A stretch of DNA of 64,000 nucleotides from Treponema_I sp045599005 (GCA_045599005.1 JAZRVF010000026.1:62001-126000); one strand, 5' to 3'; numbered from the stretch's first letter, positions 41,911 to 50,985 are shown. Notes: generated by a model not told the origin, from the sequence alone. Translations and numbers: made by a program.

Positions 41911-43233
41911 TTATTTTTTATGGCGACGGTCAAGTTCTCCCATTACATCGCTCCATGTTACGCCCTCTTTGTACATGAGGACATTCAGGAAGTAGAGAAG
42001 ATCAGCACATTCCCAGATTACTTCGTCTTTTCCTTCAGCTTCGGTCACTTCTTCGGCTTCTTCCTCAACTTTTTCACGGACCCGTTTGTCATCAAGAGTT
42101 GCTGTGTAGGAACCGGGTTTCGGATTGGCAAAGCGGTCAGCGATTACATCATAAAGCCGTTCCATTGTGCTGGGTGCATCCGGGTCGGATGTGAAGCAGG
42201 TATAACTTCCGGTGTGACAGACTCCGCCGTGGGGAACGACAGTTGCAAGAATTGTGTCTCTGTCACAGTCTGCGCGCAGGCGGATTACAGAAAGATGGTG
42301 ACCGGAATGCTCTCCTTTTGTCCAGAGAACATTGCGTGTGCGGCTCCAGAAAGTAAGTTTTCCGCTGTCAAATGTTTTGTTGAAAGCTTCTTTGTTTGCG
42401 TATCCCATCATGAGCACTTCTCCGCTTGGAGCCTGCGCAATCACGGGAATAAGGCCTGCGGAAGTTTCGGCGGCTTTTTCCCAGTTGAGGCATTCGATGA
42501 ATGCGTCTTTAAGGGAGACTTTTCCGGTGTAGAGAGCCATACCCATCTGGACATCGCATCCCATTTTTTCAAGGGCAACAGCTTCTTCAAGAGTCGAGAC
42601 ACCGCCGGCAACAACAACACGGCATTTTACTGCGTCACGGAGTTTTTTTGCGGCTTCCATGTCTGTGCCCTGCATGCATCCTTCTTTCTCAACGCATGTA
42701 AAAAGCAGTTCGCTGGCATAAGTCTCAGCAGCTTTTGCACCTTCAATCAGATCAATTCCGTTGGTCTCTGTCCATCCTTTCACAGCGATTTTTCCGTTGA
42801 TGGCATCAACACTGATTATGATTCTCTGGCGGCCGATTGCTGATGTAAGTTCATCAAGGAAAGCAGTGTTAAGAATCGCTCCACTGGCTCTTTCTTCAGC
42901 ACTGGCCCAGGCTGCGGATCCGATGATGACTTTTTCTGCACCAAGAGAAATAAGTTCTTTGGCTTTTTTAACATCACGGATTCCACCGCCTACACGGATA
43001 TTTCCTTTGCGGAGAAGGCTTTTTAGAATGGGTGTGTTCGCTGTGGAACCACGTTCCTTGCCTTCGGTGATAATGTTTCCGAGAGCGGCGTCTAGGTCAA
43101 TGACTGCAACTTCGCCGTATCTGTCAAATTCTGCAATCAGGGAATCGGCGTCATCCCGCTGCAGCATCAAATCTTTTCCGTTTTTAAGCTGGACGACTTT
43201 GCCGTCTTTAAGGTCAATTGAGCTGATAATCAT
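41911..43233 (-). CDS. Trifunctional HisA-HisI-HisE fusion
   Basis: 440 residues covering three histidine-pathway steps. Residues 1-250 are a HisA-type (ProFAR isomerase) barrel with Asp7 in SSIDLKDGKVV, VGGGIRD, Asp143 in SVDAINGKIAVKGW, and VVAGGVS. Residues about 260-350 are HisI (PR-AMP cyclohydrolase) with FWSRTRNVLWTKGEHSGH, ADCDRD and HGGVCH. Residues about 355-440 are HisE (PR-ATP pyrophosphatase) with KVEEEAEEV and ADLLYFLNVL. HisIE fusions are common; a HisA part in front is unusual. VEKEG stands where HisA has RDG near the active site. No clear binding site before the ATG. Confidence 0.88.
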   Translation of the reverse strand: MIISSIDLKDGKVVQLKNGKDLMLQRDDADSLIAEFDRYGEVAVIDLDAALGNIITEGKERGSTANTPILKSLLRKGNIRVGGGIRDVKKAKELISLGAEKVIIGSAAWASAEERASGAILNTAFLDELTSAIGRQRIIISVDAINGKIAVKGWTETNGIDLIEGAKAAETYASELLFTCVEKEGCMQGTDMEAAKKLRDAVKCRVVVAGGVSTLEEAVALEKMGCDVQMGMALYTGKVSLKDAFIECLNWEKAAETSAGLIPVIAQAPSGEVLMMGYANKEAFNKTFDSGKLTFWSRTRNVLWTKGEHSGHHLSVIRLRADCDRDTILATVVPHGGVCHTGSYTCFTSDPDAPSTMERLYDVIADRFANPKPGSYTATLDDKRVREKVEEEAEEVTEAEGKDEVIWECADLLYFLNVLMYKEGVTWSDVMGELDRRHKK

Positions 43234-43280
43234 GCAGGAATTGTAACAGATTGCAGATCTTTATTCAAACATTCAGCAGG

Positions 43281-44447
43281 TCAGACAAAAGGCACATCCA
43301 CGGTGATCACGCAGAGGACGTCAGGCTGGGTTTCCCTGACTTTTGCAAAGATCATGGAACGGAGTTCGTCCTCGGAATAAACACAGTCCAGGGGCCGGAC
43401 AATGTCAAAAATCAGATTTGTGTGAGTTGTTCCGGGAACCATCCTGATGTCATGGGCTGAGATGCGGCTGTCTATGGATCGGCAGATTTCGCTGACCAGA
43501 ACCTTCAACTCTTTAAGACGCTGGTTTTCTGTATCGATGGGATCCATGTGGATTGTTGCCCAGCAGTTGAATTTCTGTGCAAGTTCGAATTCAATCACGT
43601 CTATTTCATCGTGTATGTCAAATATATTTCGGTTTCCGGGAACTTCCGCATGCAGCGAGATGATTCTGCGTCCGGGACCGTAATCATGTACGATAAGATC
43701 GTGGATCCCGACTACAATTTCATGGGCCATGACAGTTTCCTCAATACCGTCAACAAATTCTTTTTCCGGAGGCAGTCCAAGAAGGGGGTCAATTGTGTCC
43801 TGTGCAGCTTCACGTCCTGCATTCAGGATGAAAACTGAGACAATCAGTCCGCCGATTCCGTCTACAGGCAGATCGGTCCAGATTCCGAGAATAAGAGATG
43901 CAAATGCCACAGCAGTTGAAATCATGTCTCCGAGACTGTCTTTTGCTGTTGCATCAAGAGCGGGAGATGAGATCAGTTTTGAAGTGCGGTGATTGTAAAA
44001 ATACATGTAGAATTTGATCAGGATTGAAGCGATCATGATCACGGCTGCAGGAACGGAGAATTCGGTCTTTTCAGGATGCATGATTCCTTTAATGGAAGAA
44101 ACTGCAAGTTCAAATCCCATGATAAGGATGATTCCGGCAATAACAAGGCCTGCAATATACTCAAGCCGTCCGTGACCGAAGGGGTGGTCTTTGTCTGCTT
44201 TTTTTGCGCCCAGTTTAAAACCCAGAAGAGTTACGATGCTGCTTGCTGCGTCAGACAGGTTGTTCATGGCATCTGCTGTAAGTGCAACGGATCTGCTGAT
44301 TACGCCTGCAAGGAATTTAAAACCGCTCAGAACCACGTTCAGGAAAATCCCGAATCCTGCGCAGAGAATTCCATAGGCGGTCCGGACTTTCGGATCTGTA
44401 TAATCTGAGTAATTCTTAATAAACAGGCGTCTCAAAATAGAAAACAT
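43281..44447 (-). CDS. Cation diffusion facilitator family transporter
   Basis: A 388-residue metal-ion/proton exchanger of the inner membrane. Six hydrophobic segments lie in the first 215 residues; the metal-site motif is DAMNNLSDAASS in helix 2, paired with DSLGDMIS in helix 5, a D/N-D-D set that fits the manganese or iron type better than the HxxxD of zinc transporters. GHGRLEYIAGL follows helix 2. The C-terminal cytoplasmic domain (about 220-388) is longer than usual and has a second ferredoxin-like part. GGAGG precedes the ATG. Located 47 bases upstream of the his fusion, so possibly co-transcribed. Confidence 0.9.
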   Translation of the reverse strand: MFSILRRLFIKNYSDYTDPKVRTAYGILCAGFGIFLNVVLSGFKFLAGVISRSVALTADAMNNLSDAASSIVTLLGFKLGAKKADKDHPFGHGRLEYIAGLVIAGIILIMGFELAVSSIKGIMHPEKTEFSVPAAVIMIASILIKFYMYFYNHRTSKLISSPALDATAKDSLGDMISTAVAFASLILGIWTDLPVDGIGGLIVSVFILNAGREAAQDTIDPLLGLPPEKEFVDGIEETVMAHEIVVGIHDLIVHDYGPGRRIISLHAEVPGNRNIFDIHDEIDVIEFELAQKFNCWATIHMDPIDTENQRLKELKVLVSEICRSIDSRISAHDIRMVPGTTHTNLIFDIVRPLDCVYSEDELRSMIFAKVRETQPDVLCVITVDVPFV

Positions 44448-44569
44448 AACAAACCTCCAGTTTATATAACTGTGCCGTACAATACTTTCATTCTTGCATA
44501 AAACATCCCTTTATTGCAAATAAATACTTCCAGTCATAAAACATTTTTCCATAAATCAATGTTTTGTTG

Positions 44570-44575
44570 TATAAT
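44570..44575 (+). promoter_or_regulatory. Candidate -10 element upstream of the structured RNA
   Basis: A perfect TATAAT preceded by TTG, with no good -35. It would start transcription near 44582, right before the structured region 44600-44767. Confidence 0.45.
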
Positions 44576-44581
44576 TAAGCT

Positions 44582-44767
44582 TCTGAATTGCTTTTCGGAA
44601 ATATCCGTTTACGGACAGTAACCTCGTATATTTGTGAGAATACGAGAAGGAAGGTAGCTACTGACAAAAACACTCACAAGGCGGAATGATAGTTTCCATG
44701 CCGCCTTTCGCGTGTAGCGACGATATCTAGCGATTTTGGCAGTTACAGCCTTCCTGGCAGTCTTTTT
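44582..44767 (+). ncRNA. Candidate structured RNA with loop-to-downstream pseudoknot, upstream of malQ
   Basis: In the 491-base gap 44448-44938. Hairpin 1: CTCGTAT (44623-44629) pairs with ATACGAG (44640-44646). Its loop word TTGTGAG (44632-44638) is complementary over seven bases to CTCACAA (44673-44679), a pseudoknot. Hairpin 2: AAGGCGG (44678-44684) with CCGCCTT (44701-44707); its first bases overlap the pseudoknot partner. An outer helix GGAAGG (44649-44654) with CCTTCC (44749-44754), continued by CTGACAAAA (44661-44669) with TTTTGGCAG (44734-44742), one mismatch. It ends in a short T-run (44763-44767). It may be a separate small RNA or a cis-acting leader of malQ. No known class was recognised. 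Confidence 0.55.
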
Positions 44768-44891
44768 ATTACTTGATTAAGATTCTGTCTATAAGGGGAT
44801 AATCCTGTTGCTTTTTTAAGAAACATTGCAATTGAGGTTTCTGGGACCGTCTGTGATTTAGCGGCTCTGAGTAATATTCTTTGTAAACATG

Positions 44892-44920
44892 TTGACATTG
44901 CATTGTGTAAAACGGTTTAC
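44892..44920 (+). promoter_or_regulatory. malQ promoter with overlapping LacI-type operator
   Basis: TTGACA at 44892-44897 is a perfect -35; TTTACT (44916-44921) is a weak -10 at 18 bases. The near-palindrome GTAAAACGGTTTAC (44907-44920), with central CG and one mismatch, is the type bound by LacI-family regulators such as MalR or CcpA-like proteins and would block the promoter. The malQ binding site GTGGAGG and ATG follow directly. Confidence 0.6.
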
Positions 44921-44938
44921 TAAGCAGTGGAGGCTTCC

Positions 44939-46876
44939 ATGAAAACTTTCGGAACAGCTGTGCCTGTAAGCGCATTGAAAACAAAAAAAAGTGCGGGTTG
45001 CGGTGAATTTCTGGATTTGATTCCCTTTGCTGATTTCTGCAGAAAATCAGGCTTTTCTTTGATTCAGATTCTGCCTGTGAATGATACGGGAACCGGAAGT
45101 TCTCCTTACAGTGCTCTGTCAGCCTTTGCCCTTAATCCGATTTATTTATCAATAGCTCATCTTCCGGAACTACAGAATGCTCCGGAAGCAGCAAAAGAAC
45201 TGAAAAAATTCAAGACAGCCACTGAATCCTTGAAGCGTTTCAATTACACACAGGTAAGGAATGAAAAACTTAGGATCCTGCGGGCAGTCTACGAGAAAAA
45301 CCGGGAAACAATAGCAGCGGATGCAGATCTTTCCGCCTGGATTGAAGAAAATCTCTGGGTGAATGAGTATGCCGTCTTCATGCATTATAAAGATGATTAT
45401 ATGCAGGCTTCCTGGAAAAGCTGGCCCAAAGACAGATGCTGGCAGGACCGGAAGATTGAGGGTGATGAGCTTTTTTACGCATGGCTCCAGATGCGTCTCG
45501 ACCAGCAGTTTTCAGAAGCGGCGGCTTATGTCCGGGAAAAGGGACTGAAAATCAAGGGTGATATACCGATCATGATGAACGAGGATTCTCATGACGCATG
45601 GGCTCATCCTGAATTTTTCAATGATTCTCTCAGGGCTGGTTCTCCTGTGGACGGATTCAATCCGGTGGGGCAGAACTGGGGATTTCCGACTTATAACTGG
45701 AAAAATCTTGCCGAAAAGGATTATTCCTGGTGGAAAAACCGGCTGAAAACTGCTTCAAAATACTATGATGTTTACCGCATTGACCACATCTTGGGATTTT
45801 TCCGCATCTGGGCAATTCCTTACGGGGAAACAACTGCTGTTCTGGGACATACGGAACCTTTTGAACCGATTACACGGGCAGAACTTAATAATGAAGGTTT
45901 TTCTGACGAGCGCATCCGTTGGCTGAGCCGCCCGCATATTCCCACAAACCTTGTGGAAGCGGTTAACAACGGGGATTATCTTGGAAGTCACGGGATTCTC
46001 CGCACTGTGGCGGACCGCATAGGAGATGAGGAACTGTGGCTTTTCAACAGCGGGATTTCCTGTGACAGTGATATTTACTGCCGTTCCGACATTCCTGAAC
46101 CTGTAAAGCAGGCCCTTGCAGAAAAGTGGCGGGACCGGATGCTGGTAGAAGTTGATAAAGACAGGTTTTATCCAATCTGGACATATACCGAAACAACAGC
46201 CTGGAAAAGTCTCGATGCCCGGGAGCAGGAGTTTTTCAGGGAGCTTTTTGCGGAAAAGAGCAGAAAAATGGAATATCTGTGGGAAAAACAGGCACGCACT
46301 GTCCTTGGTGAACTGACCGACTGCACGGACATGGTGCCCTGCGCTGAAGATCTGGGAGCAAACATTGACTGCCTGCCATCTGTCCTTCATGACCTGAACA
46401 TCCAGCGTCTTAAAGTTGTGCGCTGGAGCCGTCTATGGGATCAACCCGGGCAGCCTTTCGAGGATTTTGCCGATTATCCTGTGCAGAGCGTCACCACGAC
46501 CAGCGTCCACGACAGTTCCACACTGCGTCTCTGGTGGCTAAAGGAAGCTGATGCAGCGGATTTTTCAGAAACTTTCTGTCCCGAGCTGGAACCTGACGGC
46601 TCTTATACTCCGGAAACTGCAGAGCGCATTCTGTCTGTGACAGCGACTTCAGCAAGCAGTTATATAATCCATCCGATCCAGGATTATCTGGCACTGAAAG
46701 CGGAATATTATGACGAAGACCCGGAAGCCGAGAGAGTCAATGTTCCTGGAAGCGTTAATGATTTCAACTGGACATACCGTCTGCCGGCGCTGATTGAGGA
46801 TCTGAATAAAGATAAAGAACTATGTGCGGCCATAAAGGCACTTTCCAAGACAAAAAAAACAAAGGGGAAAAACTGA
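44939..46876 (+). CDS. malQ: 4-alpha-glucanotransferase (amylomaltase), GH77
   Basis: MalQ transfers alpha-1,4-glucan chains between maltodextrins. 645 residues, start ATG 44939 behind GTGGAGG (an in-frame GTG at 44927 is part of the binding site). Landmarks: QILPVNDTGTGSSPYSALSA near residue 40, RIDHILGFFRIW with nucleophile Asp282, CAEDLGANID with acid/base Glu470, and SVHDSSTLRLWW. It overlaps the giant GH13 gene by one base, so both are translated from one mRNA and should work together on glycogen or starch breakdown. Confidence 0.95.
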   Translation: MKTFGTAVPVSALKTKKSAGCGEFLDLIPFADFCRKSGFSLIQILPVNDTGTGSSPYSALSAFALNPIYLSIAHLPELQNAPEAAKELKKFKTATESLKRFNYTQVRNEKLRILRAVYEKNRETIAADADLSAWIEENLWVNEYAVFMHYKDDYMQASWKSWPKDRCWQDRKIEGDELFYAWLQMRLDQQFSEAAAYVREKGLKIKGDIPIMMNEDSHDAWAHPEFFNDSLRAGSPVDGFNPVGQNWGFPTYNWKNLAEKDYSWWKNRLKTASKYYDVYRIDHILGFFRIWAIPYGETTAVLGHTEPFEPITRAELNNEGFSDERIRWLSRPHIPTNLVEAVNNGDYLGSHGILRTVADRIGDEELWLFNSGISCDSDIYCRSDIPEPVKQALAEKWRDRMLVEVDKDRFYPIWTYTETTAWKSLDAREQEFFRELFAEKSRKMEYLWEKQARTVLGELTDCTDMVPCAEDLGANIDCLPSVLHDLNIQRLKVVRWSRLWDQPGQPFEDFADYPVQSVTTTSVHDSSTLRLWWLKEADAADFSETFCPELEPDGSYTPETAERILSVTATSASSYIIHPIQDYLALKAEYYDEDPEAERVNVPGSVNDFNWTYRLPALIEDLNKDKELCAAIKALSKTKKTKGKN

Positions 46877-49800
46877 TGGAATTTCATATCAACAGACGGA
46901 TCCGTGATTTGTGCGGATTTGACAAGGCTCTCTTTTCCTATGACGGCAATGTGATTTTCAGGGATTTCAAGGCTGTGCGTGTTTTTGCCCGGAAAGTAAA
47001 TACAGCGATGCAGAATCTGCTTCCTTCAGACCAGCTTTTGAAGGCGGGGCAGATCAATGCGATGGGTTTGATTGATGAGATTTTCCATCATGTGTGCGCT
47101 GAATTCCGTAAGCAGCAGAATCCCAAAGCTTTTGAAGAACTTCTTGCATATCTGGAATCGGAGCTGGGAAAAGACAGAGTGGACGCACTGATCTCCGAAT
47201 TTTCAGCTGAATTCCCGCCTGTCGCAGTTTATGCTGGTCAGGTTTCACAGGAAGATTATCTTTCTGCAAGTACGAAAGGCATCAGCAACCGGGTTACGAC
47301 ACTGGAGGAAATGGTCCTTCTGCATCTGACTTCCGAAAATCCTGCGATGGCTCAGTTTTCTATGCTCTTTGGAGACGATATTCTCGCAGAGAATCCGGAT
47401 TACCCGGAATCCTGGACAAAAATCCAGGAGTTCTTCAAAAAGCAGCCCCTTTTCGGACCAAACTACACAGATCTGATCTCCATGCTCCGTGAGCCGGCAC
47501 TTTTCAGTCCCAACAGTCTGCGAGGCCAGTTGGATTACATCCGGCAGCACTGGGTCTCACTTTTTGGCGAATTGATCCGTCGCCTTCTGCTTTCTGGAAT
47601 TGATATGATTGCAGAAGAAGAAAAACCTTCCTGGCAGGGATTCGGTGGTGGTGCCGGCGGACAGGGAGGAGGCGGTCTTCCACCTATGGAGCCATACAGT
47701 TACGACTCCCTTATGAAAGAATATGAGCGGTTCAGCCCCGACCGTGAATGGATGCCGCGGGTTGTGCTCATGGCAAAAACTGTTCTTGTCTGGCTTGACC
47801 AGCTTTCAAAAAAATATGGCCGTTCCATCAGAACTTTGGACCAGATTCCCGACGAAGAACTGGATACTCTTGCAAATCAGGGTTTCACAGGACTCTGGCT
47901 TATCGGTCTCTGGGAACGCAGCTGGGGAAGCAAGCGCATCAAACAGAAATGCGGAAACCCGGAAGCGGCAGCCAGTGCCTACAGTCTCCATGATTATGAC
48001 ATTGCAGAGGAACTGGGTGGATGGCCAGCTCTTGAGAATCTGCGTTACAGACTCTGGTGCAGAGGAATCCGTCTGGCTTCAGACATGGTTCCGAACCACA
48101 CAGGACTGGACAGCAGATGGGTTGTTGAACGCCCTGATCTTTTTGTCCAGACACGTGAATGTCCTTTCCCCGGCTACACATTTACAGGCGAGAATCTTTC
48201 ACTTGATCCGAGAATCAGTGTTTATCTTGAAGATCATTATTATTCAAAGGATGACTGTGCAGTCGTTTACAAGCGTGTGGACAATGCGACCGGTGATGTC
48301 CGGTATCTGTACCATGGAAACGACGGAACCGGTCTGCCATGGAATGATACGGCTCAGATTGACTTCCTCAATCCTCAGGCGCGGGAAGAAGTGATCCAGA
48401 AAATTCTCCATGTGGCACGCAATTTCCCGATTATCCGCTTTGATGCAGCAATGGTTCTTGCCAAAAAGCATATCCGTCGTCTCTGGTATCCGGAACCTGG
48501 TCATGGCGGAGATATTGCAAGCCGTTCAGAATACGCAATGAGCAGCAATGATTTTGAGAATGCCATTCCCAATGAATTCTGGAGAGAAGTTGTTGACCGT
48601 TGTGCTCAGGAAGTTCCGGACACACTGCTTCTTGCTGAGGCCTTCTGGATGATGGAGGGCTATTTTGTCCGCACTCTGGGCATGCACCGTGTTTACAACA
48701 GTGCTTTCATGAATATGCTCAAGAAGGAAGAAAACCAGAAATATCGTGACACTGTAAAAAATACAATGGAGTTTGATCCTGAGGTCCTGAAGCGTTTTGT
48801 AAACTTCATGAACAATCCGGACGAGGAAACAGCTGTTGCCCAGTTCGGTCGTGATGACAAGTACTTCGGAGTCTGTACACTCATGGTTACTATGCCAGGT
48901 CTTCCAATGTTCGGACACGGCCAGATCGAGGGCTTTGAAGAAAAATACGGAATGGAGTACACAAAGGCCTACAAGGATGAACAGCCGAATCTGGGACTGA
49001 TCGCCCGCCATGAGCACGATATTTTCCCGCTGATGAAAAAACGTTATCTGTTCAGCGGTATCGAAAACTTCTGTTTCTTCGATGTCTGGAACAATGGTTC
49101 CGTAAACGAGAATGTGTTCGCTTATTCAAACAGATCCGGCTCAGAACGTGCGGTTGTCTTCTATAATAACGTCTATCAGTCTGCAGCGGGCTGGATCAAA
49201 GTGTCCTGTCCTTCCGCCGTGAAAGACGGAGACGGTAACATTCATCACGAGACAAAATCCATTGCACAGGCATTGAATCTGTCTTCAGCTCCTGACACAT
49301 TCCTGGTTTTCCAGGAACAGAGAAGCGGTCTGTGGTATATCCGTGAAAATGCAGCGCTGGAAAGAGACGGAATGTTCATCAGCCTGAACGGATTTGAATA
49401 TCAGGTGCTTCTTAACATGTATGAAGTGACCGACGATTCTGCAGGAAAATGGCGGGCTCTGTGCGGTTATCTTAATGGCAGGGGCATGCGCAATGTGGAT
49501 GTTGCGCTTAAAGAGGTTTATCTGAAGGATCTGTATGGAACTTTGACAGAGGCTCTTTCTTCTGGATTTGTCTCTGATGTGGCTGATGTCTGTGTCAAAA
49601 AAGCAAAAGTTCCGGCAGCAAAGAAGGCAAAAAATGTTGCGGAACAGGCTGATTCAACTGCAGCAGCTGACACTGCCTCAGTAAAACCGGTTAAAAAGCT
49701 GGCGGATATTCTTGCGGCTGAAAAAACTCCTGCAATGGCCTACTTTAAAAAACTCGGGGAGTTTGTCGCTTCCGGTTATGGTGCAGAAGAAGCTCTGACT

Positions 49801-50592
49801 GCTCTGCGTTTTGCGGAAATCTCTGCGGAACCGGCTGATGAAAAACTTCCTGAATCTGATGTGTCAGAAAAACTGTCGGAAAAAGAAGCGAAAAAAGCTG
49901 CTGCAAAAGCGGCTGCGGCTCATTCGAAGAAAATAGCGGCAGCAGAGAAGGCTGTGTCAAAAATTGTTTCCCCTGCTGACAGAACAGAATGGACTTTACG
50001 CGCAGAAAAAGCCTGGAAAGCCTTTGAAAAGCGTATCAAGTCTTTGGCCGCACTCAAGCTGACCGAGCGTTCTGAAGTGGAAGCTCTTTGTGGATTTGCT
50101 TTTGCTTTCTCACTCACTGAAATGTGCGGCAGAACGGCAACGGTAAAAGATGTGCAGACACTGATAGAACTGTGGCGCCTTGACCGTAAGATCCGTGATC
50201 TTCTGTCTGATGCGGGCTCCAGTTATGACAGACTGTTCCCCTTGTTCCGCATTTTTGTGGACGCGGTTCTTACAGCTGGTACTGCGCTTCTGCCTGAAGA
50301 CGCAGATGAATCTTTGTACAGAGCCTATTCTGTGTTCCTGGAAAGTCCACGGGCTTTTGACACTATCGGGGCCAACAGTTTTGACAATGTGGTCTGGTTC
50401 AACAAGGAAAAACTGGAACTGTGCCGGAAGACTGCTGTGGATTTCTACAGAATGTTTGCGGCAAAAAAACCGGATGCAAAACTTCTGACAAAGGTTACCG
50501 CTAAATTTGACGCAGCCATGGTACAGGCTGAATATAAAGCCGAGGTTCTTGCTGAACTTCTTGAACCGGCGGAAGAAAACACAGAAGATTGA
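46876..50592 (+). CDS. Very large GH13 alpha-amylase-family protein
   Basis: 1238 residues; ATG 46876 overlaps the malQ TGA. N-terminal 300 residues are helical without a family I recognise, with a glycine run (GGGAGGQGGGG) at about residue 255-265. The GH13 barrel is central: ASDMVPNHTG (region I, near residue 400), RFDAAMVLAKKH (region II, nucleophile Asp523), LLAEAFW (region III, Glu588) and FMNNPD (region IV, Asp649, with Pro648 in place of the usual His). A beta domain follows, then a Lys/Ala-rich linker (about 910-1040) and a helical C-terminal domain. No signal peptide. Probably a cytoplasmic alpha-glucan hydrolase or branching-type enzyme with MalQ. Confidence 0.85.
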   Translation: MEFHINRRIRDLCGFDKALFSYDGNVIFRDFKAVRVFARKVNTAMQNLLPSDQLLKAGQINAMGLIDEIFHHVCAEFRKQQNPKAFEELLAYLESELGKDRVDALISEFSAEFPPVAVYAGQVSQEDYLSASTKGISNRVTTLEEMVLLHLTSENPAMAQFSMLFGDDILAENPDYPESWTKIQEFFKKQPLFGPNYTDLISMLREPALFSPNSLRGQLDYIRQHWVSLFGELIRRLLLSGIDMIAEEEKPSWQGFGGGAGGQGGGGLPPMEPYSYDSLMKEYERFSPDREWMPRVVLMAKTVLVWLDQLSKKYGRSIRTLDQIPDEELDTLANQGFTGLWLIGLWERSWGSKRIKQKCGNPEAAASAYSLHDYDIAEELGGWPALENLRYRLWCRGIRLASDMVPNHTGLDSRWVVERPDLFVQTRECPFPGYTFTGENLSLDPRISVYLEDHYYSKDDCAVVYKRVDNATGDVRYLYHGNDGTGLPWNDTAQIDFLNPQAREEVIQKILHVARNFPIIRFDAAMVLAKKHIRRLWYPEPGHGGDIASRSEYAMSSNDFENAIPNEFWREVVDRCAQEVPDTLLLAEAFWMMEGYFVRTLGMHRVYNSAFMNMLKKEENQKYRDTVKNTMEFDPEVLKRFVNFMNNPDEETAVAQFGRDDKYFGVCTLMVTMPGLPMFGHGQIEGFEEKYGMEYTKAYKDEQPNLGLIARHEHDIFPLMKKRYLFSGIENFCFFDVWNNGSVNENVFAYSNRSGSERAVVFYNNVYQSAAGWIKVSCPSAVKDGDGNIHHETKSIAQALNLSSAPDTFLVFQEQRSGLWYIRENAALERDGMFISLNGFEYQVLLNMYEVTDDSAGKWRALCGYLNGRGMRNVDVALKEVYLKDLYGTLTEALSSGFVSDVADVCVKKAKVPAAKKAKNVAEQADSTAAADTASVKPVKKLADILAAEKTPAMAYFKKLGEFVASGYGAEEALTALRFAEISAEPADEKLPESDVSEKLSEKEAKKAAAKAAAAHSKKIAAAEKAVSKIVSPADRTEWTLRAEKAWKAFEKRIKSLAALKLTERSEVEALCGFAFAFSLTEMCGRTATVKDVQTLIELWRLDRKIRDLLSDAGSSYDRLFPLFRIFVDAVLTAGTALLPEDADESLYRAYSVFLESPRAFDTIGANSFDNVVWFNKEKLELCRKTAVDFYRMFAAKKPDAKLLTKVTAKFDAAMVQAEYKAEVLAELLEPAEENTED

Positions 50593-50604
50593 TCTTGTAT
50601 TTGA

Positions 50605-50637
50605 AACCCCTGGAAACAATGTTTCCAGGGGTTTTTT
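50605..50637 (+). terminator. Terminator of the malQ operon
   Basis: A perfect 13-bp stem (AACCCCTGGAAAC with its complement), three-base loop and T-run, 13 bases after the GH13 stop codon. Confidence 0.95.
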
Positions 50638-50653
50638 CCCTCTGTTTTTCCCG

Positions 50654-50682
50654 TTGAGTTTTATTTGCTAATTCGGTATTCT
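50654..50682 (+). promoter_or_regulatory. Promoter giving a leaderless ACT-protein mRNA
   Basis: TTGAGT (50654-50659), 17-base spacer, TATTCT (50677-50682). The start codon at 50690 is seven bases after the -10, i.e. at the expected transcription start, and no Shine-Dalgarno is present. Confidence 0.6.
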
Positions 50683-50689
50683 TTCAGAC

Positions 50690-50962
50690 ATGAATAATGC
50701 AATTATCACAGTTGTCGGATCCGATCAGGTTGGTATTATCGCTCGCGTAAGCGCATACCTTTCAGAAAAAAAAGTAAATATCGTAGACATTACACAGACT
50801 ATTCTGTCCGGTAATTTCGTCATGATGATGATGGTTGATCTTTCTCAGTCTGCAATTACGATTGCGGATCTCAGGGCTGATATGAGCAAAGTCGGTGAGA
50901 CAATGGGTGTGGAGATCAACATCATGCATGAGCGCGTTTTCGGCGCAATGCACCGCGTTTAA
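50690..50962 (+). CDS. ACT domain protein, UPF0237 family
   Basis: A 90-residue single ACT domain, begins NNAIITVVGSDQVGIIARVS, the GcvR-like/UPF0237 pattern, with ISTIL-type second half (VDITQTILSGNFVMMMMVDL). ACT domains bind amino acids or other small ligands. It is followed 23 bases later by the UPF0210 gene, a pairing found in many bacteria and archaea, which suggests that it is the regulatory partner of that protein. Function unknown. Confidence 0.93.
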   Translation: MNNAIITVVGSDQVGIIARVSAYLSEKKVNIVDITQTILSGNFVMMMMVDLSQSAITIADLRADMSKVGETMGVEINIMHERVFGAMHRV

Positions 50963-50985
50963 TTCGACTTTCAGAAGGAATCAAC

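Noticed and set aside
44582..44767. 6S RNA or SRP RNA as identity of the structured region before malQ
   Set aside because: The two ends do not pair as in 6S RNA, and the SRP helix-8 motif is absent, although AGAAGGAAGG looks similar at first sight.
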